Shown here piece by piece: positions 23,207 through 30,775 of a DNA stretch of 64,000 bases. This stretch comes from Stictocephala bisonia (Eukaryota > Arthropoda > Insecta > Hemiptera > Membracidae), in the NCBI GenBank assembly GCA_035578905.1, contig JAQJVL010000197.1, positions 824,243-888,242 on the forward strand. Direction: 5' to 3'. How positions within the stretch are numbered: position 1 is the first letter of the stretch; each line of letters opens with the position of its first letter. The translations under genes were made by a program, and so were the position numbers. The notes beneath the pieces are model-generated. The model made no database searches, was not told the DNA's origin, and saw nothing but the letters and a program-made list of their open reading frames with translations.

Positions 23207-23324
23207 TAAGAATATGGATGGGAGCACAAGAGTGCATGAGGTAGCAAGAAGAAGGTCGGTTACAACTATCCGTAAAAGCTTCCTTGAAGCATGCAGCGGG
23301 GAGAGACTGTAAAAACTCAATAAA
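23207..23324 (+). promoter_or_regulatory. 3'-UTR hairpin module copy 4 (divergent) plus AATAAA
   Basis: Stem 1 GCAC/GTGC (23224-23235) is intact. Stem 2 is GTAGC/GTTAC (23241-23263), where a C to T change gives G-U pairing. Stem 3 is weakened, with a 21-base insertion before it. AATAAA is at 23319. It is also open from an ATG at 23215 for about 30 codons. It follows the ATPase/small-ORF pair. Confidence 0.55.
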
Positions 23325-23360
23325 TAAGGATGTGATATCTTAAATTACTTATTCGACAAG

Positions 23361-24323
23361 ATGACGTTCAAGGATGAACATCTTATACGAGAAATAAAGA
23401 TGCTGCAGGATAGTATAAGGCAAAAGTTGCGCGATATTAAAAGCAGTTCAATTCAAACACAACGTTCGTTGGAAGCACAGTACAAACCATTGATTGACCC
23501 GCTAAAACAGTTGACGGAGACGGTTGTTGCTACCAAAGAGATCAAGCAAGAGCCCAAAGAGGAGAATGAAGAGGAAGTGGAGGAGGAGGAGGAGGTTTTT
23601 GAGCCTGAGCAGGCATCTGGAAGACCGTCTTTAGCGTCAGAGTTTGATGCATTTATTCGTGCAAACAACATTGGAGACATGTTAAGCACCTACCTTCAGT
23701 TTATTCAAACGGACGATAAGGAAGAAGCTGATTTCACGTACGGCATTCACTATGATGGCAACGAGTGGAAAATGGGATCGTATCCGGTTAGCTTTTCCGA
23801 TAACGATATATTTATAAATGGAGTTGAATACAAGGGAACACCTGGACTGTTTGAGTTGATTTTCAAGAAACATCCGCAGAGTGGATCGTTCAACGACAAT
23901 GATTTAAAAGTGTACAAGCAAATGTTGGAGGCAACTGGTGTTCACAAGCGTGAAGATGGAAGAGGAATAAAATCCAACAGAGGTTACAAGTACACGAATA
24001 TTATATCAAATATGTTTCCACCAAAAAATAAGAAGAAACTACCCTTACTACATGCTTCTCCAGCGTCTAAAAAAAGACCAAGTCAACCACTATCACCATT
24101 TATCAAGAGAACAAAGTTGGGGGAGGGTTTGCTAATGGAAGTTGAGAAATCCAAAGTCGACTACCGGTACTGGGATGACCCTAATGAATTGGTTGATCGT
24201 TTGCGTCTGTTGTTAGCATCTAAAGAAGCAGGTAACAGTGGTCACAATAATGAGATTATCGCCATTCTGGAGGAGCTCAAGGAGGCGGATATTATAAAAG
24301 ACTTTGATAACTTTATTTTGTAA
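23361..24323 (+). CDS. Conserved Polinton coiled-coil protein, 320 aa
   Basis: The N-terminal ~60 residues are predicted coiled coil (EIKMLQDSIRQKLRDIK). They are followed by a strongly acidic run near 70-85 and a central globular region (FTYGIHYDGNEWKMGSYPV, then GTPGLFELIFKKHP). A basic linker (KNKKKLP, SKKRPSQ) precedes a C-terminal helix block with YRYWDDPNELVDRLRLLLAS and GHNNEIIAILEELKEA. I believe similar GTPGL...LIF and YWDDPNELVDRL segments recur in uncharacterised insect proteins linked to Polintons; that is recollection, not a search. It is first in the virion-protein cluster, 12 bases before the next gene, so a structural or core role is likely but unproven. Confidence 0.8.
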   Translation: MTFKDEHLIREIKMLQDSIRQKLRDIKSSSIQTQRSLEAQYKPLIDPLKQLTETVVATKEIKQEPKEENEEEVEEEEEVFEPEQASGRPSLASEFDAFIRANNIGDMLSTYLQFIQTDDKEEADFTYGIHYDGNEWKMGSYPVSFSDNDIFINGVEYKGTPGLFELIFKKHPQSGSFNDNDLKVYKQMLEATGVHKREDGRGIKSNRGYKYTNIISNMFPPKNKKKLPLLHASPASKKRPSQPLSPFIKRTKLGEGLLMEVEKSKVDYRYWDDPNELVDRLRLLLASKEAGNSGHNNEIIAILEELKEADIIKDFDNFIL

Positions 24324-24334
24324 CCATTATCGTA

Positions 24335-25138
24335 ATGTCTATCGACAAGTTCGGACGTCAGTTAGTTCAAAAGGGTGCTGCTGCTGTGCCCAAAAGAGCA
24401 CGAGGTGAAGGATTTAAATTGACTCCTGAAGGAAACTATGATATGCAAAATAGAGTTTTAGCGAATATAGGCGATGCAATAGGTGAAAATGATGCAGTCA
24501 GTCTAAAAATTATAGGTGAGCATTGTGTATTATTCGAGGATAAATACATTAATGCTAAAGACAGGTATATAGCAAATGTTCAGAATCCTATTGAAGCAAA
24601 AGATGCTGCAACTAAATTGTACGTAGACTCTCTTGTTCCACCTAGATACGGTACCTTTTGGCACTTTGGGAAAAAACGGTTGGTTGAGGTGGCCGACCCA
24701 ATAGATGATGCAGACGTAGTTACAAAGAAATACCTGACGGCTAATAGCCCGAAAAGGGCTAAAAGCGGGTGGGCATTTAACAATATGCGATTAACGTCAG
24801 TCAAAGATCCTGTTGAGCCTCAAGATGCAGTGACTCAAAACTACCTGTCAGGATCTCTTAACGTGGTACGGGAAAAGTGGATTCCTAAACAGACCGCTAA
24901 TGAGTGGGATTTCGGAGATAAAAAGCTTTCCTCTGTGGGTGATCCAGTCACGATGCAAGACGCTGTAACTATGAATTATCTTGTACGAGCAATGAGTGCA
25001 TTACTTTACGATATATACTATCGCATATTACCACCTCAAGATCAGATCCACAGTTTGTCTAAAGAGGAGTGGATCGACAAACATATTGTACGACCGTATT
25101 TCTTAAACGAAGCTACTAGAGTTAGATCACACGAATAA
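24335..25138 (+). CDS. Fibre-like repeat protein of the virion cluster, 267 aa
   Basis: Five imperfect ~20-residue repeats of the pattern V-x-DP-x4-DAVT-x2-YL occur at about 41-57, 78-99, 115-136, 150-172 and 198-219. Examples are NPIEAKDAATKLYVD, DPVEPQDAVTQNYL and DPVTMQDAVTMNYL. This pattern resembles repeats in phage tail fibres and collar proteins. The N-terminus (MSIDKFGRQLV) and a basic PKRARGEG segment precede the repeats. The C-terminus is unique and charged. Its place among capsid genes suggests an attachment or vertex protein, comparable in position to a fibre; this is inference, and no receptor-binding knob is recognisable. Its TAA stop lies inside AATAAA (25134-25139). Confidence 0.8.
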   Translation: MSIDKFGRQLVQKGAAAVPKRARGEGFKLTPEGNYDMQNRVLANIGDAIGENDAVSLKIIGEHCVLFEDKYINAKDRYIANVQNPIEAKDAATKLYVDSLVPPRYGTFWHFGKKRLVEVADPIDDADVVTKKYLTANSPKRAKSGWAFNNMRLTSVKDPVEPQDAVTQNYLSGSLNVVREKWIPKQTANEWDFGDKKLSSVGDPVTMQDAVTMNYLVRAMSALLYDIYYRILPPQDQIHSLSKEEWIDKHIVRPYFLNEATRVRSHE

Positions 25139-25166
25139 AAACCCTTGAATTTGAATAGAGGCAGTC
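25134..25166 (+). promoter_or_regulatory. Candidate promoter of the PLA2 gene
   Basis: AATAAAA (25134), overlapping the upstream stop codon, is followed 29 bases later by GCAGTC (A at 25163), a weak match to the TCAGTC initiator. The start codon is at 25181. It is weaker than the late promoters at 28144 and 30330. Confidence 0.4.
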
Positions 25167-25180
25167 ATTTGATCTTTATA

Positions 25181-25804
25181 ATGCCGAGAGTTAACAAGAA
25201 AAAGGTCAGTCGTCATTCAACAGTCAAAGGGTGTGGGCTACTAGAGACAGTCGGTAGTTTTGCCAGTTCAGCTCTCAACAAAGGGATCGATCTACTACCA
25301 GTGGAACTTCATCTGCTAGGAGGTTACAGGTACTGTGGTCCAGGCACCAAATTAAAGGAGAGGTTAGCTCGTGGTGATCAGGGAATTAACAAGTTGGACG
25401 AGGCCTGTAAGGAGCACGACATTACATATTCCAAATATAGTGACAATCAACACCGTAGACAGGCGGATCAACAGCTGGCCGATAAGGCTTGGAATAGGGT
25501 TAAATCATCAGACGCTTCTTTAGCAGAACGAGCCGCAGCTTGGTCCGTGACAACAGCTATGAATGTCAAGAAAAAGCTGGGAGGTACAATGAAGAGACGA
25601 CGCGTATGCAAAAAGAAAAAGATTGCAAAGCGGCGAGGTAAAGGTTACTACTATTTGCACAGAGTGCAATCACCTTACAAAAAGGGGGAGGGATACTACT
25701 TAAAGCCGTACAAGCAGGGAAATGGATCACCTAAAGTCGTACATAAGAAAAAAAAAAAAGTTTGCGTTAAAACACTTGCCGGATCGGGCTCTTACAAACT
25801 TTGA
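25181..25804 (+). CDS. Parvovirus-type phospholipase A2 domain protein
   Basis: A 207-residue protein starting MPRVNKKK; the longer frame back to 25145 starts with TTG. It has a calcium-binding loop YCGPG (51-55) and the catalytic pair H79-D80 in EHDITYSKY. This is the arrangement of the secreted PLA2 fold used by parvovirus VP1 to breach endosomal membranes, and PLA2-like genes are known in adintoviruses. The N-terminal ~40 residues carry a glycine/alanine-rich hydrophobic stretch. After the domain comes a long basic tail (KRRRVCKKKKIAKRRGKG), probably DNA-binding or nuclear-targeting. A run of twelve A bases (25748-25759) lies in the tail, where the protease ORF overlaps in the +1 frame. 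Confidence 0.93.
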   Translation: MPRVNKKKVSRHSTVKGCGLLETVGSFASSALNKGIDLLPVELHLLGGYRYCGPGTKLKERLARGDQGINKLDEACKEHDITYSKYSDNQHRRQADQQLADKAWNRVKSSDASLAERAAAWSVTTAMNVKKKLGGTMKRRRVCKKKKIAKRRGKGYYYLHRVQSPYKKGEGYYLKPYKQGNGSPKVVHKKKKKVCVKTLAGSGSYKL

Positions 25805-26129
25805 CCTGGACAGATATGCACGTAAATTTAGAATACCACATTTTCGAGGTGTTTTTATGAGAGACGCCTTACCACAGAATATTTGGAAGAAGGAACGTGC
25901 CATTGTTAATCTAGATTCAAACAGTGGGAGGGGTACTCACTGGGTGTGTTATAAAAAAGTGGACAACGTAGTGACGTATTTCGATAGTTTTGGAAACCTA
26001 CAACCACCACCTGACCTTTTAGAGTATTTTCAAGGATGTAAAGTGTTGTACAACTACACTCCACGTCAGACTTTTGGCTCCAACATTTGCGGTCATTTAT
26101 GTTTAGAGTTTTTGATGAATCAACTTTAG
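25722..26129 (+). CDS. Adenain-type (C5) cysteine protease
   Basis: Expected to mature capsid proteins. Residues in adenain order are H73 (GTHWVCY), D88 (YFDSFGN), Q116 (RQTFGSN) and C123 (NICGHLC). The FRGVF and ALP segments near 41-51 also fit Polinton proteases. At 135 codons it is slightly short. The true start is unclear: the only upstream ATG (25722) is inside the PLA2 gene in the +1 frame, and its first ~20 residues are largely a by-product of the A-run. Splicing, slippage on the A12 run or an old indel could each explain this. It ends 33 bases before the next ATG. Confidence 0.92.
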   Translation: MDHLKSYIRKKKKFALKHLPDRALTNFDLDRYARKFRIPHFRGVFMRDALPQNIWKKERAIVNLDSNSGRGTHWVCYKKVDNVVTYFDSFGNLQPPPDLLEYFQGCKVLYNYTPRQTFGSNICGHLCLEFLMNQL

Positions 26130-26162
26130 TATGTGTCTGACTTTTAGAGAGTGAGCAGCATT

Positions 26163-26846
26163 ATGTTTTGTGTGAGTGGAAATAGTTCAGTGTTTGGCTG
26201 CAGTGTTTTCCCTGCAATAGACCTTTCTGAGGGTGATTGGGAAATTGGATTAGTAGACTTTACAACATACAACTCTATACCAAACGTTGAGAAGGGAGTC
26301 AATAATTTGTTCCATTACGGTGATAAAATTGTCGACATACCGACTGGTTCTTATGAAATTGACGACATTACACAACTTATCGAACACAAAATCAACGATC
26401 CGAATTTAAAGATTAGAGGCAACAACAATACGTTTAAAGTGGAAATTTACGGTGAAAAGGTGATTGATTTCTCTCAGGAAGACAGCATAGGTTCACTGTT
26501 GGGCTATTCCAGATCGATTCTTGAACCAAATAAATGGCACATGTCAGACACTCCAGTTGCCATTATTAAAGTGAATGTCATACGAGTCGAATGTAACGTG
26601 GTTAGAGGTTCTTATCAAAACGGTACAGAAGGACACGTCATTCACGAGTTTTACCCTGCCGTACCTCCTGGGTTTAAAATTGTTGAAACGCCCCGTAACG
26701 TCATTTACTTGCCAGTTAGCGTCAAGAGGTTGGAAAACATAACAGTTAGACTCTCCGACCAAAACAATCGTTTGATAAATCTGAGAGACGAAGTGGTCAA
26801 CATTAGACTTCACTTGAAACGTAAGGATGGGTCTGATTTTCAATAA
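26163..26846 (+). CDS. Minor capsid protein (penton, single jelly-roll)
   Basis: A 227-residue protein predicted to form capsid vertices. The start is ATG at 26163; the longer frame starts at a GTG. Family-typical segments are GDWEIGLVDF near the N-terminus, LLGYSRSILEPNKWH in the middle, and VIRVECNVVRGSY followed by IHEFYPAVPPGFKI. IYLPVSVKRLENI and RLHLKRKDG come at the end. These recur in insect Polinton penton-like proteins. It sits directly upstream of the major capsid gene, the usual order. Its TAA lies within AATAAA (26842-26847), which may also act as the TATA-like element of the next gene. Confidence 0.88.
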   Translation: MFCVSGNSSVFGCSVFPAIDLSEGDWEIGLVDFTTYNSIPNVEKGVNNLFHYGDKIVDIPTGSYEIDDITQLIEHKINDPNLKIRGNNNTFKVEIYGEKVIDFSQEDSIGSLLGYSRSILEPNKWHMSDTPVAIIKVNVIRVECNVVRGSYQNGTEGHVIHEFYPAVPPGFKIVETPRNVIYLPVSVKRLENITVRLSDQNNRLINLRDEVVNIRLHLKRKDGSDFQ

Positions 26847-26878
26847 ATTGGATGGACACAGGACAAAATCAATCAGTC
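26841..26878 (+). promoter_or_regulatory. Candidate late promoter of the major capsid gene
   Basis: AATAAAT (26842) and TCAGTC (26873, A at 26875) are 33 bases apart, matching the geometry of the stronger late promoters. The capsid ATG is at 26945. Confidence 0.5.
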
Positions 26879-26944
26879 GCCTGTTACGTGTGAATCGGTT
26901 AACATCAAAGAACAAGGAGTTTCTACAGTCTCTCGGTCTTCGAT

Positions 26945-28129
26945 ATGTTGTCCGTAAGTAGTAAAGCGCAATTTGATGAAAGTGTGACAGAGTACGAGTA
27001 CCGTACTCATGCACCTTTTACATCGACAACTTTTAATCCTGACGATGAGGTGCGTATTTCTATTCAACAGCAGGATGGGTTTACATACCCTTGTGAGAGC
27101 TACTTACACGTGACTGGTAAATTGACAAAATCTGATGGTCAGACTCAGTATGATAGTTTACATCTAGTCAACAATGCCATGGCGTTTCTGATTAACGAGA
27201 TTAGATACGAAATTGGCGGTGTAATTGTCGATCGATCTAAAAATGTCGGTATAACATCCACTATTAAGAATTTAGTAACCCTAACTCCAGACGATGAGAA
27301 GCGATTGATGAACGCTAGTTGGGTTGGAAAAGGATCATTGAATACGGTGAAAGAGTTTTCTTTTTGTATTCCTTTGAAATTGTTAATGGGGTTCTTTGAG
27401 GACTACAAAAGAATCATTGTCAACCAAAGGCAGGAATTGATTTTGCTCTTGTCTTCGAATGTAAAGAACGCCTTGTACAAGGAGGTTGCGGCCACTGATT
27501 TCAAGTTGACGATTGATAAGATTTACTGGCGGGTTCCCTACGTTAAAGTGTCTGATGATATGAAGTTGTCATTACTACGGGTGCTGGAACAGGATCGTGT
27601 ATTGGAAATGCCTTTCAGGTCTTGGGAGTTGCACGAGTTTCCTGAACTTCCCACAAGTACGAGACAATCTTGGACCATCAAGACTTCTTCACAACTGGAA
27701 AAGCCGCGTTACGTCATATTAGCCTTTCAAACGAGTAGGAAAAATGATTTAACCAAGGACGCTAGTATCTTTGACAAGTGTTCACTGTCGGATGTAAAGC
27801 TCTTTCTAAACTCTCAGTACTACCCGTATGATAACATACGTGGTGATGACGCTCTGTTGTATGAAATGTACGCAAGGTTTCAATCTTCTTACTACGGGTC
27901 GAGTTCACCCAGTCCCATTATGAATCGCACAGCTTTTGATTCTTGTCCCGTTTTTGTAATCGACTGTTTCAAACAGTCTGAGAACCTCAAATCAGGACCT
28001 GTAGACGTCCGCCTTGAATTTGAATCTTCCACCGCTTTTCCAAAAGGTACAACTGCCTACTGTTTGATTATTCATGACGCCCTAGTCGAGTACAGTCCAC
28101 TTACTGGAACTGTCAACAGAGTTCTCTAG
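26945..28129 (+). CDS. mcp: Major capsid protein (double jelly-roll)
   Basis: A 394-residue protein of the size and context of Polinton hexon-like capsid proteins. The N-terminal region (EYEYRTHAPFTSTTF, then EVRISIQQQDGFTYPCESYL) and the LINEIRYEIGGVIVD segment are characteristic of the insect Polinton capsid family. So are the central WRVPYVKVSDDMKLSLL and the C-terminal PVFVIDCFKQSENLKSG...VRLEFES. It would assemble as trimers into an icosahedral shell, with the preceding gene product at vertices. The frame is uninterrupted. The gene is followed at once by a strong TATA promoter (28144). Confidence 0.92.
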   Translation: MLSVSSKAQFDESVTEYEYRTHAPFTSTTFNPDDEVRISIQQQDGFTYPCESYLHVTGKLTKSDGQTQYDSLHLVNNAMAFLINEIRYEIGGVIVDRSKNVGITSTIKNLVTLTPDDEKRLMNASWVGKGSLNTVKEFSFCIPLKLLMGFFEDYKRIIVNQRQELILLLSSNVKNALYKEVAATDFKLTIDKIYWRVPYVKVSDDMKLSLLRVLEQDRVLEMPFRSWELHEFPELPTSTRQSWTIKTSSQLEKPRYVILAFQTSRKNDLTKDASIFDKCSLSDVKLFLNSQYYPYDNIRGDDALLYEMYARFQSSYYGSSSPSPIMNRTAFDSCPVFVIDCFKQSENLKSGPVDVRLEFESSTAFPKGTTAYCLIIHDALVEYSPLTGTVNRVL

Positions 28130-28143
28130 TGTCGTTCGAGCCC

Positions 28144-28179
28144 TATAAAAGGAAGCTCAGCACCCACTCGGTCTCAGTC
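28144..28179 (+). promoter_or_regulatory. Late-class promoter: TATAAAA plus TCAGTC
   Basis: TATAAAAG at 28144 and TCAGTC at 28174 (A at 28176), 32 bases apart, is an almost ideal arthropod TATA/Inr pair. The ATG is at 28197. Confidence 0.75.
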
Positions 28180-28196
28180 GCTGCTCCACCATCGCC

Positions 28197-28844
28197 ATGG
28201 CATCATCATCCTCCGCTGTTCCAGACACTGATGTCTCTATAGTAGAGTTTCCACTGGTAGACAAGGAAGGTGTACCTACTCTGGTGCCGGTATCGGACAA
28301 ACAGGATCTGACAGCTTTTCTCAGGGTAATGTACAATCTCAACTCGGGTTTTACTAAATTTGTCACTGTCGGTCTCTTTAATGAATTTCTCTTTCAAGTG
28401 GGCATTTTGTTTCACAAGCAAGGCATGCGTAAGTACGTTTTACTAAACAACGCACAGTTTTCAAAGTTGAAAGAAATATAACCTTCAATTACCTATGCTC
28501 TGTGTCATAAGGATCAACAAAAGAGATTCACTGAGGCGGACATTAAATACACGATCCGTAACATTTTCAACAAACCTTATGTGGAGCTTTTCGACAAAGA
28601 TAATGAAACCGCTATACTTTTCACTAAAGACGAATGGTTGAATTTTGTTAGCTTATTGCCTTGCATTTCACGGTACATTGAACAGTTGACCTGTGTCGAG
28701 CCTTACCTGATTGAACACATTGATCGGGTTATGCGTAGTGATTCGGTCTATGTTCCCCCACCACAGCAAGTAAACGGTTGGGACGCTGACCGTTTGCATG
28801 ACGAGATTGTTTGGTATAAGAAGACTAAGCCCACAGTAGGTTGA
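28197..28844 (+). pseudogene. Late Polinton gene split by an in-frame stop
   Basis: Two open stretches lie in the same frame: 28197-28481 (starts MASSSSAVPD) and 28482-28844 (ends YKKTKPTVG). They are separated by a single TAA at 28479-28481. The second stretch has no ATG near its beginning, only an internal GTG at 28581, so it looks like the remainder of one gene of about 215 codons. The first part has a hydrophobic block (FLFQVGILFH); the second has DEWLNFVSLLPCISRYIEQL. No family is recognised. A strong TATA/TCAGTC promoter precedes it. Alternatives are a genuinely short first protein, stop readthrough, or a base error. Confidence 0.7.
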
Positions 28845-28852
28845 TCATAACC

Positions 28853-29314
28853 ATGTCGACACCGGCTGTGGTGGAGTTTCATGGGTTCAAAGACAATCGC
28901 AATAGATTTATCGTTAAAGAATTTGTCATTGTGGGTCCTTTTGTAAATGTAAATATAGTTTTCAAGTCTCCTTATCCTGAAAGTAAGTTGAATAGTGCTG
29001 CTCGGAAAGCTAACAATTGGTGTGAGCGTAAGTTTCACAAAATACTTTGGGAGGAGGGATGTGTACCTTTTAGCTTCAAACTAGTTCGTAGTTTACTAAA
29101 ACCTTTTGATATAGTCTATACCAAAGGGTTGGAGAAAAAGTTGTTTCTTTCCAAATTTCACGGGAATGTTCAGGAACTCGACGAGTCTTGGACAGTTCCC
29201 GATATGTATACGTTTTTACCTTGTTGTTTACCGCAACATGCTAGTGATGGCAAGTGCACCTTAGTAAGTGCTCAGTTTTACTACAATAAGTCGCGTGCTT
29301 TTAAATGTGTATAG
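28853..29314 (+). CDS. Conserved insect Polinton-associated protein, 153 aa
   Basis: It starts MSTPAVVEFHGFKDNRNRF; the upstream extension begins with TTG. The order is HGFKDN..FIVKEFVIV, a central ARKANNWCERKFHKILWEEG, then YTKGLEKKLFLSKF and a terminal CCLPQHASDGKCTL with Cys and His that could bind zinc. I recognise this arrangement (GF...N.F.VKE, then a basic NNW...W..G, KG.EK, C..H....C.L) as recurring in uncharacterised insect proteins, some near Polintons. The function is unknown to me. It starts nine bases after the interrupted gene ends and is the last ORF of the capsid cluster. Confidence 0.75.
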   Translation: MSTPAVVEFHGFKDNRNRFIVKEFVIVGPFVNVNIVFKSPYPESKLNSAARKANNWCERKFHKILWEEGCVPFSFKLVRSLLKPFDIVYTKGLEKKLFLSKFHGNVQELDESWTVPDMYTFLPCCLPQHASDGKCTLVSAQFYYNKSRAFKCV

Positions 29315-29740
29315 TTTTACTGTGAAAAATTGTTACTATCGTATCCCTAGCTCTGTGTGAAAGTGCAATAACCGTAACGTCGAGGTGAGGGCGGCCCAAA
29401 TTCAATAAAAAAGCCCGACTGTTCTCTAAGGCAGCCGTAAAACGCATAAGTCCTGAGGCGGTCCTGCAGCTTGGGGCTGGGCTAATCCCCGTAAGACCTT
29501 GAGTCGCAGTCCGGGCCCTCGTACGGTACGTGTATCTGGATGTGTGTAACACTCTATGGCTGGCTTAAACTCTATAAGTCCAGGGTGTGGGTTAGGGATA
29601 TTTTAGTAACAAGAAAAAAAAATAATAAAAAATAAAAGCCCTTTGTAAGTTTGTGCGTCACATTGAAAGGCTTCTCCAAGTAAAGTGGCGGCTAGACTTA
29701 TAGGGGATCCAAAAAAAGTATAAAGTAAAAAACACAAAAA
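29315..29740. other. Intergenic stretch with a GC-rich block of unknown origin
   Basis: 29380-29545 is markedly GC-rich compared with its surroundings. It contains short self-complementary pieces such as GGGG...CCCC around 29478-29494. CTATAAGTC (near 29571) and GACTTATAG (near 29694) form a 9-base inverted repeat around an A-rich interval. A reverse-strand ORF (29552-29301) covers the block but has no motif I know. It may be an inserted SINE-like fragment or a structured RNA; unresolved. Confidence 0.45.
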
Positions 29741-30040
29741 TAATACTGGGAGATAGCAATTTTGTTATGGAGTGGCTATCACCGTAGCTTGCGATGGTTG
29801 GGGCAAGTTACAATACGGAAAGTGGGATTATGCCTACTGGGGACACCCACTATAATAAAAAACGCGCCATTGCACAGAGTGCAATCCCAATACCCCTTGG
29901 GTGGTGTGGAAACTTGGGTCAAAAATGGTTACACGGACAGCAATGTACCATTTCAGGCTTCTCATTTTACCCAATTGGGACCTGATTTCGTCGAGAATAT
30001 TGTTTAGAGCACTCAAAACATCATTGTATATGAGTAATCT
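29741..30040 (+). other. Structured repeat A1
   Basis: First of two copies exactly 300 bases apart. Potential helices in order are GATAGC/GCTATC (29752-29780), AGCTTGC/GCAAGTT (29786-29809, 10-base loop GATGGTTGGG), AGTGGG/CCCACT (29821-29851) and ATTGCAC/GTGCAAT (29869-29885, three-base loop). Stem 2 covaries with copies B1/B2. The ORFs overlying it are not conserved as protein. Confidence 0.6.
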
Positions 30041-30225
30041 TGTGACTGGGAGGTAGCAATTTTGTTATGGAGTGGCTATCACTGTAGCTTGCGATGGTTG
30101 GGGCAAGTTACATTAAAGTAAGTGGGATTATGCCTACTGGGGACACCCACTATAATAAAAAACGCGCCAATGCACAGAGTGCAATCCCTATACCCCTTGG
30201 GTGGTGTGGAAACGTGGGTCAAGGT
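30041..30225 (+). other. Structured repeat A2
   Basis: Second copy, offset +300 from A1. Helix 1 is GGTAGC/GCTATC (one G-U), helix 2 and its loop are identical to A1, helix 3 is retained, and helix 4 has one mismatch (AATGCAC/GTGCAAT). After 30225 the sequence departs from A1 and leads into the promoter at 30330. Confidence 0.6.
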
Positions 30226-30329
30226 CACAGAATTGTCTGGACAGGCGAGGCCACCTGCGTGCAATGACCACGCCCTGTCTGGGAATGCAAGGACAGGCGC
30301 TACAACTGGCTCTCAAGGTCAACGGTGAG

Positions 30330-30366
30330 TATAAAAAGACTCGTATTTCCACTTTTCTTCTCAGTC
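30330..30366 (+). promoter_or_regulatory. Late-class promoter: TATAAAAA plus TCAGTC
   Basis: TATAAAAA at 30330 and TCAGTC at 30361 (A at 30363), 33 bases apart. The ATG follows at 30371, implying a very short leader of about eight bases. Confidence 0.75.
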
Positions 30367-30370
30367 TACC

Positions 30371-30775
30371 ATGGCATCTTTTGTCGAACGTTTCAACGCT
30401 GCTACTCCGATGAACTACATTACTGTCAAGGTTGGAGATTTGTCATCCAACATCCAGTATCCAGTCAAGAGTATTACACGCGTAAGTACGAAATACGGTG
30501 ATACTCTTGTTGCGATACTGTTTGATCCACATTTGGAGGAGGACATCAAGGTGTTTATACCTAGAAGATACGTCGACACTTTGCTTGAGGGAGAATCAAT
30601 ACCTGACAACTTGGTACTGATCAAAGAAGTTGGATCCACGTCTGCTGTGCACATTTTCCAGGTATGTATGTTAACTTGAGGGAAAAGTAACAAAGTTCTT
30701 TTGTTTGAGGTTTTCTTTTTCTTATGTGTGCTGTTATTGTTTCAGAAAGATGGGGCATTGCTGCAAGATGTGTAG
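30371..30775 (+). CDS. Small spliced protein, possible OB-fold/ssDNA-binding type
   Basis: Proposed as two exons, 30371-30661 and 30746-30775. The donor CAG|GTATGT at 30662 and acceptor TTTCAG ending at 30745 flank an 84-base intron. Exon 1 gives 97 codons starting MASFVERFNAATP; exon 2 adds nine codons and a stop. The unspliced frame ends a few codons into the intron. The VFIPRRYVDTLLEGE segment and the opening RFNAATPMNYITVKVGDL resemble a small family common in insect mobile and viral sequences that may have an OB-like fold (inference). A strong TATA/TCAGTC promoter lies just upstream. Exon 2 overlaps another ORF in a different frame. Confidence 0.65.

Noticed and set aside
22798..23320. 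Reverse-strand ORFs rich in Phe, Val and Leu resembling membrane proteins
   Set aside because: Produced by the A-rich tandem repeat read on the opposite strand; three frames are open simultaneously.
29741..30225. Self-cleaving ribozyme (HDV-like or twister) in repeats A/B
   Set aside because: I looked for the nested pseudoknot order and conserved cores and did not find them; the helices read as simple successive hairpins.
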